DNA from: Anaerolineae bacterium
Lineage (GTDB): Bacteria; Chloroflexota; Anaerolineae; Aggregatilineales; UBA2796
Assembly (NCBI GenBank): GCA_019637615.1
Contig: JAHBVJ010000016.1
Span: forward strand, 123,202-187,201
Reading direction: 5' to 3'
Length of the DNA: 64,000 nucleotides
Below the pieces are notes generated by a model that saw nothing but the letters and a program-made list of their open reading frames with translations, ran no database searches and was not told the DNA's origin. The number at the start of each line of letters is the position of its first letter. Within the stretch, counting starts at the first letter, position 1. The position numbers were made by a program, and so were the translations under genes. Positions 1 to 8,962 of the stretch are shown here, one piece after another.

Positions 1-1146
1 GACATCGGCGTCGGGTTCCACCGTGCGGATTTGATGTTCCCGCGTGATCAAGCCGACGAATTCGGTATCGCTTTTGGGCAGCGGACGCACACCGGAGAAG
101 TGGAATACGATCTGCGACCGATCTACCGTCACGTTAGGCAGCACATGCTTGGTGAAGGCTAAGAAATAGTCGATCTCCTCATCCGTGCAGACTGCCTGAT
201 CGGGGTCATCGATGCGGATGTCCGTCGCGCCGATCACGACTTTGTCCCGCAGCGGCATGAAGATGCCCAAGCGCCCATCCGTGTTTTCGAAATAAATCAC
301 ACTGCCATCGAGCGTTTTGGCGAGTTCGGGATGCTCGACCACGATGTGTGATCCCTTCGTCCCGCCGATGAACTGCGTGGTTTTCTTCAGATCGCGGTTC
401 ACGAAATCGATCCATGCGCCCGCCGCGTTCACGACGATCTTAGGCTTGACGGTGAACTGCTTACCCGACATCTCGTCGCGCAGCGTCACGCTGTCGCCGC
501 CACCGCTGATCACGCTGGTATAGTTCAGCGCTCGTGCATCGGGCAGGGTCGCTTCGCCGTCCAGAACCAGTTCAAGGGCGATGCGTTCGGCTTGCGGCAT
601 CAGGCAGTCATAATAAGTCGCCGCGCCGATGATGGCGGGGTTCAACGCCGGATGTTTGCGCAGCGCGGTCTGACGGTCAAGCATCTTGTGCGTTGGCGTC
701 ATGCGATCATTGCGCGTGAACCAATCGTACATCATCATGCCAAGTTTGATGACCAGATAACCGCGTTCGTTGGGCTTTTTGAGCAGGCCGAGGAATTTAA
801 ACGGCGCGTTCAACAAGCCAGATAACCAGTGATAAATCGGGATCGTGGTGGGCAGCAGTTCGACGGCGTGCGGCGCGTTCCTGAGCAGGCGATTGCGTTC
901 CAACAGCGATTCGCGCACGAGTCGGAAATCGCCGTGTTCAAGGTAGCGCAGACCGCCGTGCGCCTGTCGTGACGAGGCCGCGCTTGAGCCGGAGCAGAAA
1001 TCGCCTTTGTCCACGATCAGCACGTCCACGCCTTGCAGCGCTAGATCGCGGAACGTGCCGATGCCATTAATGCCAGCGCCAATGATGAGCACCGAGACAT
1101 CGGGGTGTTCTGCATAGTGATTGATGATGTCTTCGCGAGTAGACAT
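1..1146 (-). CDS. glpD: FAD-dependent glycerol-3-phosphate dehydrogenase, 3' end beyond window
   Basis: The gene runs off the left edge, so the C-terminal part is missing; about 382 N-terminal residues are present. Reading the minus strand from the ATG at 1144-1146 gives MSTREDII, then a dinucleotide-binding motif of the form VLIIGAGINGIGTFRDLA, which binds FAD. It is followed by GDFCSGSSAASSRQAHGG and GGLRYLEHGDFRLV, blocks typical of aerobic GlpD. Members oxidise sn-glycerol 3-phosphate to dihydroxyacetone phosphate and pass electrons to quinone. It is transcribed divergently from a sugar kinase, about 160 bases away, which would fit a polyol or glycerol-phosphate use locus. The family call is firm; the electron acceptor is inferred from the family. 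Confidence 0.88.
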   Translation of the reverse strand, partial: MSTREDIINHYAEHPDVSVLIIGAGINGIGTFRDLALQGVDVLIVDKGDFCSGSSAASSRQAHGGLRYLEHGDFRLVRESLLERNRLLRNAPHAVELLPTTIPIYHWLSGLLNAPFKFLGLLKKPNERGYLVIKLGMMMYDWFTRNDRMTPTHKMLDRQTALRKHPALNPAIIGAATYYDCLMPQAERIALELVLDGEATLPDARALNYTSVISGGGDSVTLRDEMSGKQFTVKPKIVVNAAGAWIDFVNRDLKKTTQFIGGTKGSHIVVEHPELAKTLDGSVIYFENTDGRLGIFMPLRDKVVIGATDIRIDDPDQAVCTDEEIDYFLAFTKHVLPNVTVDRSQIVFHFSGVRPLPKSDTEFVGLITREHQIRTVEPDADV

Positions 1147-1313
1147 AACGAAATATCCTATCAATGGATAAAGTTCGGGCAGCGTATATGAAACCGGGCG
1201 GATGGCGGCGGGACTGTGCATATCAAGTATAACGCAGCCAGTAGTCGAGAGTGTAGCTTCTCGCTATACTGAAGATAGAGTTATTTTTGTTTTGTACCAA
1301 AGTTATGTTCATC

Positions 1314-2798
1314 ATGACCCCATTACTCCTCGGCATCGATGTCGGCACCAGCAATGTGAAAGCCTTACTGACTACCCCTGAGGGTGCGATCATCGCCCAA
1401 GCCTCGGAACCGCTGCCGCTCCTCACGCCGCGACCGGGTTGGGTCGAGCAAGACCCCACTGCATGGTGGCGGGCGACTTGCGCCGTGATCCAACGTGTGG
1501 TGCAGCAAGCCAACCTCAGCGCAGATCACATCGCGGGCGTCGGCATCAGCGGGCAGGGTTGCGCCGCCACCTTGCTCGACCAACACGGCGATCCGATCCG
1601 CCCCGCCATCATCTGGATGGACGCGCGCTCCGGTGCTGAATGTGAGGCGATGCACGCCCGCGCAGGGAACGCCATCCTCGCCATCAATGGCAAGCAGCCC
1701 GCGCCCTACAACTTCGATCCCAAGCTGATCTGGATGATGCAGCACGAGCCAGAGCACATCGAGCGGGCATGTCACTGTCTGACGACCACGGGCTACATCA
1801 ATTTCCGGCTGACGGGCGAACCCGTGTTGAATGTATCCGACGCCAGCATCCCCTTCGCCTTCGATCAGGCTAGTTGCGACTGGTCGGAAACCCTCATCGA
1901 GGCGTTTGGCATCCCGCGACACCTGTATCCACGAGTAGCGCGCTGTCAGGACATCATCGGGCAGGTCACGCCAGCAGCGGCGGCGGCGACGGGCTTACGC
2001 GTCGGAACGCCGGTGATCGCTGGCGGCGAAGACACCTCGGCGGCGGGCATGTCGGTGGGGGTGGTGCGTCCGGGGCAAGCCATGTTGTCGTTGGGGACGG
2101 GCGGCTCGATCTACATCGCGCAGTCCAGCCCGATCGCGCACCCACAGTTGTTGACCTTTGCGCATGTGCTTCAGCATCAATGGTTCGTCGGCGGGACGAT
2201 TGTGGCCTTCGGAGCATCGCTGGCATGGTGTCGCGATTTGCTCGGTCACACCGACTACAACGCGATGACGGCGCTGGCCTCCGAATGCCAAGCAGGCGCA
2301 CATGGCTTGCTGTTCTTGCCCTATCTAAGCGGCGAATTGCAGCCGATCAACGATGGCAACGCGCGGGGCGTGTTCTTCGGCCTCAGCCTGACCACACATC
2401 AACCGCAGCTCATCCGCGCGGTGATGGAAGGAGTCGCATTTTCGATGGCGCATAACATCCTCGTCGCTACCGAAGTCGGCGCGACCTCAACCGAGCTGCG
2501 TGCGGTGGGCGGCCCCACCAAGAGTCCGTTATGGTGCCAGATCATCGCGGATATTTGTCGGCAGCCGTTGGTCGTGCTGGCAAATAGTGCCGGTGCGCCG
2601 CTAGGGGATGCGTTGTTGGCCTCCGCCGCGCTCGGTCTGATCCCCGATGCGGGCGAAGCGGCGGCGAAAGTGGCAGAAGTGGCGCACATCTATCAGCCTG
2701 ATCCTGCTACAGCAGAGGTGTATGACCGCCTGTTTATGGTATACAGGCAGCTTTACCCGCAGTTGAAGCATTCATTTGCCGCCGTCGCCCAGATGTAA
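1314..2798 (+). CDS. FGGY-family carbohydrate kinase, xylulokinase-like
   Basis: About 494 residues, the usual length for FGGY sugar kinases, which phosphorylate a sugar or polyol with ATP. The N-terminal phosphate-binding motif reads LLLGIDVGTSNVKALL; the substrate-side block reads GVGISGQGCAATLLDQHG followed by RPAIIWMDARSG, close to xylulokinases. The C-terminal ATPase half has the motif LRAVGGPTKSPLWCQIIAD. In-frame ATGs occur at 1305 and 1314 and neither has a good ribosome site; 1314 is chosen because the family usually starts a few residues before the GIDxGT motif. The substrate cannot be assigned from sequence alone. It is divergent from the glpD-like gene. A hairpin lies just downstream. 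Confidence 0.85.
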   Translation: MTPLLLGIDVGTSNVKALLTTPEGAIIAQASEPLPLLTPRPGWVEQDPTAWWRATCAVIQRVVQQANLSADHIAGVGISGQGCAATLLDQHGDPIRPAIIWMDARSGAECEAMHARAGNAILAINGKQPAPYNFDPKLIWMMQHEPEHIERACHCLTTTGYINFRLTGEPVLNVSDASIPFAFDQASCDWSETLIEAFGIPRHLYPRVARCQDIIGQVTPAAAAATGLRVGTPVIAGGEDTSAAGMSVGVVRPGQAMLSLGTGGSIYIAQSSPIAHPQLLTFAHVLQHQWFVGGTIVAFGASLAWCRDLLGHTDYNAMTALASECQAGAHGLLFLPYLSGELQPINDGNARGVFFGLSLTTHQPQLIRAVMEGVAFSMAHNILVATEVGATSTELRAVGGPTKSPLWCQIIADICRQPLVVLANSAGAPLGDALLASAALGLIPDAGEAAAKVAEVAHIYQPDPATAEVYDRLFMVYRQLYPQLKHSFAAVAQM

Positions 2799-2834
2799 AT
2801 TGAGGCTGTACACTGAACCCGTGTTGGAAAACAA

Positions 2835-2861
2835 ATCGGGGTCTTATACTCAGACCCCGAT
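2835..2861. terminator. Bidirectional terminator-like hairpin
   Basis: A perfect 9-bp inverted repeat, ATCGGGGTC and GACCCCGAT, separated by a 9-base loop. It lies between the stop of the sugar kinase and the stop of the convergent CpXC gene, so it can serve both strands. There is no long T run on either side. Confidence 0.6.
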
Positions 2862-2896
2862 CTATCAACCGAATTCTTGGCTGCTGGATGCGCTGG

Positions 2897-4447
2897 TTAG
2901 GTGTTCTTGCGTTTGCGCGCGGAAAACGGCAGCACGATTCCGGATGATGACGTATCACCACCATCGACGGGCGGTGCTGCTGGCGCTGATGGGGCGGGCG
3001 GTGGCGTCGGCGCGGAGCGTGCCTCGAAGTTCACGACATTCGGCGCGACGGCTGGCGCGGCTTCACCATGCTCCAAGCTCAACGACTTCGCGGCGATCTC
3101 GCGCAGTTCGCTCAACGTCTGCTTCATCATGGGGTCGCCATTTTGCTCGTTGATGTTCTCGATCAGTGTGTCGAACCACTCCAGCAGTTCTTGCCCGAAT
3201 TCAGGCGCGCGCAGTGCCATCTCTTGCTTTTGCATCTCGTGAGTCGGCATTTGCAGCACGTCGTTGATGAACTGCACGGCGGGCGGTGCAGCCTGATTCA
3301 TCATGACCATGACCTTTTCCAGCACGGTCTTTAGGCGCGCTGCCGTCACCTGATCGTTGTTCTTTTCGGAATGCTCGATGTTGGCTTGCAGCACTTGCAT
3401 GAACATGTCGTCCATCACGTCCAAGTGCTCTTCAATCGCCTGATCCAGATCGGGCGCGTTGATGATCTCGCGCAGCGTGTTCACCGCCTGATCAACCACC
3501 TGCTGGTTAGCCTGATCGATCATGCTGGTCAGTTCCACCAAGCGGTCACGGATGCTGGTGATCTTGGCGGCTTCATCGGGATCGGACTCCGCTTCGATGC
3601 GCTTGGTGAGCGTCTCGAAGAATCGATAATTCAGGACGGGACGCGCCAAGCCGACCAAGGCTTGTAGCTGCTGCTCATCCTCTTTGCCCAATTCAATCGT
3701 CAAATTGATCACATCATCGAGCGTGGCATTCGCGCCGAGTTCGTTCAACCGTTGGGCGACGCGTTGGATGGTGGCCTCTTGTTCAGAGGCGGCGGCGACC
3801 AATTCCTTGCCAACCGTGCTGTTTTGCAGCAGTTGATCGCGCAGCATGAGCAGTTGTTCCGCCACATCGCGCCGTCCGTTGGCAATAGCAGCCTCGGCGG
3901 ACGCGGTGAGCACCTCGAAAAACTCGCGATCCAGCATCGCGTCATTGTCTTTGGCGAGTTGAGGCCATTGCGCCGGATCGGTTTGCAGCAGTGTTTCGAT
4001 CAGCTTGACCTTCTGCTTGCGGGCTTCCAGCATTTCTTTGGTGATGCCGTCATTTTCCAGCACCGTTTCGATCAACCCTTGCAGTGTCAACGCTTGCTTG
4101 GGCGTGAACAAATACCCCTTGCGTTGCTCCTGCGGGATGCTGTTGATGATCGCCTGTGTCATGCTCCCGATCAGGCGCTCTTGTTCCTGCTTCGGCAGGC
4201 CGAGTTCCATCGGCACGTACAGCATCAATAGTTCCTTGCTCTGGTCGTGGTACATCAGCGGCGTAGCAAGGCGCGATTGGAACCCGCAGTTAGGGCAGGT
4301 GAACACATTCATCCGCCCGCTGATCAATCTGGCTTTGGCATTAGGGTCGCGCGTGGCGTCCACCACTTGCTCGACATTCACATTCATCGGTTGGCGGCAG
4401 TTCGGGCACGCGATCTGCACGCCACCTTGGGACGAAGGTATATTCAT
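2897..4447 (-). CDS. CpXC domain protein with long helical C-terminal region
   Basis: About 516 residues. The N-terminal ~140 residues match the CpXC domain, with two CPNC knuckles (Cys14, Cys17, Cys51, Cys54) that probably bind one zinc. The next ~300 residues are rich in Glu, Gln, Leu and Ala and look mostly helical, with possible coiled coils. A low-complexity Pro/Ala stretch precedes the basic end SARKRKNT. Function is unknown. The ATG at 4447 lies 11 bases after GGAG; a GTG immediately before it (4450) has better spacing and could be the true start. It begins 19 bases after the stop of the histidine kinase, so the two probably form an operon. Confidence 0.75.
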   Translation of the reverse strand: MNIPSSQGGVQIACPNCRQPMNVNVEQVVDATRDPNAKARLISGRMNVFTCPNCGFQSRLATPLMYHDQSKELLMLYVPMELGLPKQEQERLIGSMTQAIINSIPQEQRKGYLFTPKQALTLQGLIETVLENDGITKEMLEARKQKVKLIETLLQTDPAQWPQLAKDNDAMLDREFFEVLTASAEAAIANGRRDVAEQLLMLRDQLLQNSTVGKELVAAASEQEATIQRVAQRLNELGANATLDDVINLTIELGKEDEQQLQALVGLARPVLNYRFFETLTKRIEAESDPDEAAKITSIRDRLVELTSMIDQANQQVVDQAVNTLREIINAPDLDQAIEEHLDVMDDMFMQVLQANIEHSEKNNDQVTAARLKTVLEKVMVMMNQAAPPAVQFINDVLQMPTHEMQKQEMALRAPEFGQELLEWFDTLIENINEQNGDPMMKQTLSELREIAAKSLSLEHGEAAPAVAPNVVNFEARSAPTPPPAPSAPAAPPVDGGDTSSSGIVLPFSARKRKNT

Positions 4448-4466
4448 CACGTAGGAATCTCCTTTA

Positions 4467-6065
4467 TCACGCAGTGCGTGATCCCTGACGAGGGAGTGTA
4501 AAACGGAAGGTCGCCCCCTTACCCGGTTGGCTTTCGACGGCAAGCGTGCCACGATGAGCGTCGATGACCGCTTTTGCCAGATATAATCCGAGTCCGGTGC
4601 CTTGGGTTGTACGGCTAAGGGCGTCCTCTACACGGAAAAATCGCTGAAAGACGTGTTCTTGGTCTTCTTGGGAAATACCAACCCCGTGGTCAGTGACGGC
4701 GACCATCACGCTGCCCGCATCAAATGACCCGCTGATGCGAATCTCTCCACCTTTGGGCGAATATTTGATGGCATTGCTGATCAAGTTATCGATCACCTGC
4801 CTGAGCCGGGTTTCATCGCCCTGAATAACGGGGAAATTCGGCGCGAAGTGTATCACCAATTTATGGGTTTTGGTCTGCATCTGAAACCGCTCTACCGACC
4901 GCGCCGCTAGTACATCTAGCCGCACATCGCCCAACGACAGGCGCATCCCCTCGGCTTGCAATTTTGACGCCGCCAACAGGTTTTCGATCAACGCGGTCAG
5001 CCGATCCGCTTCTTCCTCGATCACCTTGAGGCTGTTCTTGATGGTGTTGGTGTCCCACTTGGCATCTTCGCGCCGCAGCGTCCCCGCGTAGCCTTTAATC
5101 AGCGCGACGGGGGTTTTCAACTCGTGCGAGATCACCGAAATGAACGTGGATTGCATCTGCTGCGCCTTGCGGAAGTTGGTGATGTCGCGCACATTGGCGA
5201 TGATGTTGTGAACGCGTCCATCTTCCGCCAGCAGCGGTGCATAGGTGATCCCGACACTGAGTTGCGTACCATCGGGACGCGCGAGGTCGCCTTCAACGTA
5301 CAGCGTATCAGGCGGGGCTTCCGTCGGCATCGGTCTGGGCCAGCCTTTTGCCAGTGCAGCGCCGAGTGGCGTCCCCTGTTCGATGCGGTTCCACACGATC
5401 ACCATATCGTGCATATGCCCGACGGCTTCACTCGCAGCACGCCCCGTGATGCGCCCCAAGGCTTTGTTGAAGCGGGTGATGCGTCCCTGTGAGTCGAGGA
5501 TCATGATCCCGTCCGCGCTGTGATCGAGGATCGCCGCCAAGCGCATCTGCTCGGCGCTCACCGTCTGATACAAACGCGCGTTATGCACGGCGACGGCGGC
5601 CTGATCCGCGAAGCTCTGCAAGACGGCGGTATCGTTGGGGTTGGGATCAACGCGGTAGGTGCGGAATACGAAGATCACGCCGACATTCTCATCATGGATG
5701 ACCATCGGCAGCGCGATCACTTGGCGCAGACGAATATCCAGCGCCCGCGCTACGACCTTCATCTTGAGGTCAAGTTCCTCGTAATTCAACCCCGCGCCAT
5801 AAGCATCCCCGATGTCTTCCAGCACTGGCGCGAACAGATGCAGCCGATCCGCTTCCACGCCGAAGGTCGCTTTGGCCTTGAAGTTACCCTCTTCGTCCGT
5901 CAGCGCGATCAAACCAACCTCGCCACTCAGCATTGCCGCCGCCGATTTTAGGATCAGCCGCAATACGGAGTCGAGGTTTAGCTGCGAGGTCATCGCCCGC
6001 GCTATTTCGAGCAGAAAATCTCGTTGTCGGACGCGATAATCAGGTAAAAGTAACATGCGTACCAT
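4467..6065 (-). CDS. Soluble sensor histidine kinase (GAF-PAS-HisKA-HATPase)
   Basis: 532 residues with no transmembrane segment, so probably cytoplasmic. A GAF domain spans roughly residues 15-165 and a PAS domain roughly 175-300 (ADGIMILDSQGRITRFNKA). The HisKA phosphoacceptor is His314 in VISHELKTPVALIKGYAGTL. The ATP-binding domain shows the N box (QVIDNLISNAIKYS), the G1 box (VTDHGVGIS) and the G2 box (GTGLGLYLAKAVI). In-frame ATGs occur at 6065 and 6056. It would autophosphorylate in response to a ligand bound by GAF or PAS and pass phosphate to an unlinked response regulator; the next gene encodes the CpXC protein, not a regulator. The signal is unknown. Confidence 0.9.
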   Translation of the reverse strand: MVRMLLLPDYRVRQRDFLLEIARAMTSQLNLDSVLRLILKSAAAMLSGEVGLIALTDEEGNFKAKATFGVEADRLHLFAPVLEDIGDAYGAGLNYEELDLKMKVVARALDIRLRQVIALPMVIHDENVGVIFVFRTYRVDPNPNDTAVLQSFADQAAVAVHNARLYQTVSAEQMRLAAILDHSADGIMILDSQGRITRFNKALGRITGRAASEAVGHMHDMVIVWNRIEQGTPLGAALAKGWPRPMPTEAPPDTLYVEGDLARPDGTQLSVGITYAPLLAEDGRVHNIIANVRDITNFRKAQQMQSTFISVISHELKTPVALIKGYAGTLRREDAKWDTNTIKNSLKVIEEEADRLTALIENLLAASKLQAEGMRLSLGDVRLDVLAARSVERFQMQTKTHKLVIHFAPNFPVIQGDETRLRQVIDNLISNAIKYSPKGGEIRISGSFDAGSVMVAVTDHGVGISQEDQEHVFQRFFRVEDALSRTTQGTGLGLYLAKAVIDAHRGTLAVESQPGKGATFRFTLPRQGSRTA

Positions 6066-6238
6066 TGTAGCATAGAGGGATGGTCAGCTAACAGCGTCGG
6101 TGGGAATTTCTTGCGATGTTCTGATGATCTTCTTGCGCAATACCAACGAACTTGAGGAACGCGCGCAAAGACTAGTACGCTACCAGTTAGACGCCAATCG
6201 ATTGATGACTAGGGTCGGCGTGCTGCGAGGTGTGTACA

Positions 6239-8269
6239 ATGTTCAACCACCAACGACGACGCAATCTTGCGTTTCAGCTTTCTGCAAGCGCCGTCATGCT
6301 CTTCTTGTGTCTAGCGGGACATCCTGTCAGAGGACAGTCCAGTGCCCTGCGACTGATAACCACCGAATATGGCGTTTCAGAGCTTGGCTGGACGTCAGAC
6401 AGCGAGATACTGCTCTTTCATAGCGACGATGCCCCACCACCTGAGCGAGCCTATCTGCGAAGTTCTGGTGTGATGACCTCGGCAGATTCCGCAGTTTCCA
6501 AGTTGTCAGATGAAGAATTCAAGTTTTTCAATATCTACGGCGACAATGACCCGATCTATGGTGCGTATTCTATCTCTCCCGACCATCGATTTGTCGTGTA
6601 CGTAGACGCGACCCCGATTGAGCGCGGCGAAGGTTGGGAAGCCTTCCCTGACCCTAATCCCTTCTTCTTAGGGGATCGCCAGCAGCGGCTAAAGATTCCT
6701 ACGGGTGATCAGCTTGCCCCCGGCCTCTCCGTGTATTGGAATACAACAAGTACAGCCTTCATTGTCGTCGGTGTGAATGCCACCGAAGGTGAGTATCCCG
6801 CTGCCTACCTAACCGGCATTACCACCAACTTCGCAACCGATCTCTCCGCAGCAGTTACGCGCGGATTTACTGAATTTGTACTACATCGCCGTCTCTATGC
6901 CGCTAGTACCTCCGTTTATCACATCGCGCCTGATGGCAATTCCGTCCTATTGACCGCCTACGATCTTGATTCTGCGGCTTTTGACTATGATCAAACCCTC
7001 AGACTGATCAACTATGACGTTGTTAAGCCGTCGCAGAGCCAACTCATCCTCCCGGACGCCGCTAACCTGCGTGCCGCCCAATTCGTATTCGACACGACCG
7101 ACAAAATACTGCTGATCGATGATCGTGGACTGCTCGAAATTGATATGGGGACGGACGAAATCGCCATCATTGATGCGTCCTTAAACGCGGCTTGGGTCGA
7201 TGAAGCGATCTTCTCACCGGATGGCCGTTGGCTCGCCGTCAGGCACGCAGTAGACGATTACGATAGCCAACTCTTTATCGGTGATGTCGCACAACTCCTT
7301 GGCGCAACCGCCGCTGCCTCATCCGGCACGCCTCGCACACCTATCCCGACCCAAGTAGGGCTGAATGACGTAAGATGGAACGCGGATGGCAGCAAGTTCG
7401 CCCTAGCGCTTATCGATGGCACTATCGAAATCGTTGATAGAGCCGATCTCAGCCAAGTTATTTTGCCTGTATCACAAGATCAGATCGTCAGTCTAGATTG
7501 GAGTCCGACCGACCCGAATTTATTGGCAGTCGCGCCGTTAATTGGTGCGCCCCAAATTCTGCGGCTCTGGGGGACTGGCTTTTCAGCGGTGCAGGAATTC
7601 GCGGTAGAGCAAAATCTCGTCAAATTCATACGGTGGAGTCCGGATGGACGACGAATCGCCACGCTTGGCGTAGGGGGCAGCGGCAGAGCAGGCATCAGCG
7701 CTGTGAAAGTTTGGGATGTAGCCACAGGTACGTTGTTAGCGACCTACCAAGACAAGAGCGACAGCCGTTACTTCTACGTCGAAATGAGTTGGAATCCCCG
7801 ACAAGCTGGCCTCATCGCCATCACCGCAATCTCGGAATGGAACGTTGCTCAACTTGTGGTCTGGGATAGCGCTCAGAATCGCGTTATGTGGAGCAAAGAC
7901 GATGCGAAGCTAGGCAACTTATCGGTTGATTGGAGCGGTGACGGACTATATCTTGTCACGGGTACACAAAAGAGTCCCAACGGCGCGTTACTGACGATCT
8001 GGGACGGCAAAACTGGAACTCGCCTCAAGTATCTATTCATCGAAGGTGCAGGCATTTCACAGCTCGATTGGGCACCAAACGTTGATATTGTGCTGGTACG
8101 AAGCGACGGTCTTCTAGAAATACGCGATGGTCAAACCTATCAGGTGAAAACAACGCTTGCCGACGCCGACTTGTACGCGGCGTGGAGCACCCACGGCGAT
8201 CTCGCTTTTCGGCGCACAGATGGCACACTTCATGCAAGCGCTGGCATAGACCATAATTCAACTTCGTAA
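6239..8269 (+). CDS. Secreted WD40-like beta-propeller protein
   Basis: About 676 residues. A signal peptide is likely: basic start NHQRRRN, hydrophobic core SASAVMLFLCLAG, and a predicted cut near VRGQSS. The rest has repeated blade-like motifs such as WSPDGRRIATLGV, FSPDGRWLAVRHA, RWNADGSKFALALIDG and VDWSGDGLYLVTG, with aspartate and tryptophan in WD40-like positions. Such exported propellers are usually binding scaffolds. No catalytic motif is visible. The ATG at 6239 follows an upstream in-frame GTG (6230); the ATG gives the cleaner signal peptide. It is followed by a separate response-regulator gene. Confidence 0.75.
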   Translation: MFNHQRRRNLAFQLSASAVMLFLCLAGHPVRGQSSALRLITTEYGVSELGWTSDSEILLFHSDDAPPPERAYLRSSGVMTSADSAVSKLSDEEFKFFNIYGDNDPIYGAYSISPDHRFVVYVDATPIERGEGWEAFPDPNPFFLGDRQQRLKIPTGDQLAPGLSVYWNTTSTAFIVVGVNATEGEYPAAYLTGITTNFATDLSAAVTRGFTEFVLHRRLYAASTSVYHIAPDGNSVLLTAYDLDSAAFDYDQTLRLINYDVVKPSQSQLILPDAANLRAAQFVFDTTDKILLIDDRGLLEIDMGTDEIAIIDASLNAAWVDEAIFSPDGRWLAVRHAVDDYDSQLFIGDVAQLLGATAAASSGTPRTPIPTQVGLNDVRWNADGSKFALALIDGTIEIVDRADLSQVILPVSQDQIVSLDWSPTDPNLLAVAPLIGAPQILRLWGTGFSAVQEFAVEQNLVKFIRWSPDGRRIATLGVGGSGRAGISAVKVWDVATGTLLATYQDKSDSRYFYVEMSWNPRQAGLIAITAISEWNVAQLVVWDSAQNRVMWSKDDAKLGNLSVDWSGDGLYLVTGTQKSPNGALLTIWDGKTGTRLKYLFIEGAGISQLDWAPNVDIVLVRSDGLLEIRDGQTYQVKTTLADADLYAAWSTHGDLAFRRTDGTLHASAGIDHNSTS

Positions 8270-8390
8270 CAACGATGTCGCCCGCTGACAGCGCTCCCCA
8301 CCCAAACGGTTAAATATCGGTTATAGTCTGGGAGCGCTTCCAGTGCTACACTTAGAGCGTTGCCTATCATAAAACGGTTAACCTTATCTT

Positions 8391-8819
8391 ATGCCAAAAC
8401 GTGCTCTCATCATTGACGATGATAATTCCAACCAGACTCTATGGCGCAACTTTCTAGTTGAACACAGCTACGAAGTTGTGATCGCGCCTGATCTTGAAAC
8501 AGCACAACAATACGTGAGCGAGGATATTGATCTTTTCCTTGTAGATTACTACCTGCCCGATGGCTACGGGACGGCGATGGTCGCAGCGGCGCGTCAAGGC
8601 CACCCCAGTGCCATCGTGATCATGGTGTCGATGGATGACGACGCCGACATTATCCGCGAATCGATGCAGGCTGGCGGCAATTTGTACGTGGTCAAGCCAT
8701 CCACGCCCACCTTGATGACGCAAATCTTGACCGAGATCGAGTCCGGCTTGCTGCATTCCGGCACACGCCAATTGATCAACCGGCACGGACGCCGCAGTTA
8801 CGGTACTGCCGCCTTCTAG
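8391..8819 (+). CDS. Single-domain response regulator (receiver only)
   Basis: 142 residues, essentially one CheY-like receiver domain plus a short tail. The acidic pocket is Asp9-Asp10-Asp11, the phosphoacceptor is Asp52 (LFLVDYYLPDG), and the switch residues Ser80 and Lys102 (VVKPS) are present, so it should be phosphorylatable. There is no DNA-binding output domain, so it probably acts by protein-protein contact or in a phosphorelay. No histidine kinase is adjacent on the same strand; the nearest is the GAF/PAS kinase some 2.3 kb upstream on the other strand. A clear terminator follows. Confidence 0.88.
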   Translation: MPKRALIIDDDNSNQTLWRNFLVEHSYEVVIAPDLETAQQYVSEDIDLFLVDYYLPDGYGTAMVAAARQGHPSAIVIMVSMDDDADIIRESMQAGGNLYVVKPSTPTLMTQILTEIESGLLHSGTRQLINRHGRRSYGTAAF

Positions 8820-8842
8820 CCTTCCTCATCACGAGCGCGCAT

Positions 8843-8888
8843 ATCCCAGCTTGTGCAGATTGTCAACCCCCAGAGCTGGGATTTTCTT
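8843..8888 (+). terminator. Rho-independent terminator after the receiver gene
   Basis: A perfect 9-bp stem, ATCCCAGCT and AGCTGGGAT, with a 22-base loop, followed by TTTCTT. It separates the response regulator from the P-type ATPase. Confidence 0.65.
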
Positions 8889-8962
8889 CAAACGCTTCTA
8901 GCCCGACAATAGCATTAACGCAAACAAACCTCCTTAATGATCAATTTAGGAATCGAGGGTGA

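Noticed and set aside
6100..6423. 107-residue frame overlapping the start of the propeller gene
   Set aside because: It overlaps the better-supported signal-peptide start in another frame and shows no domain.
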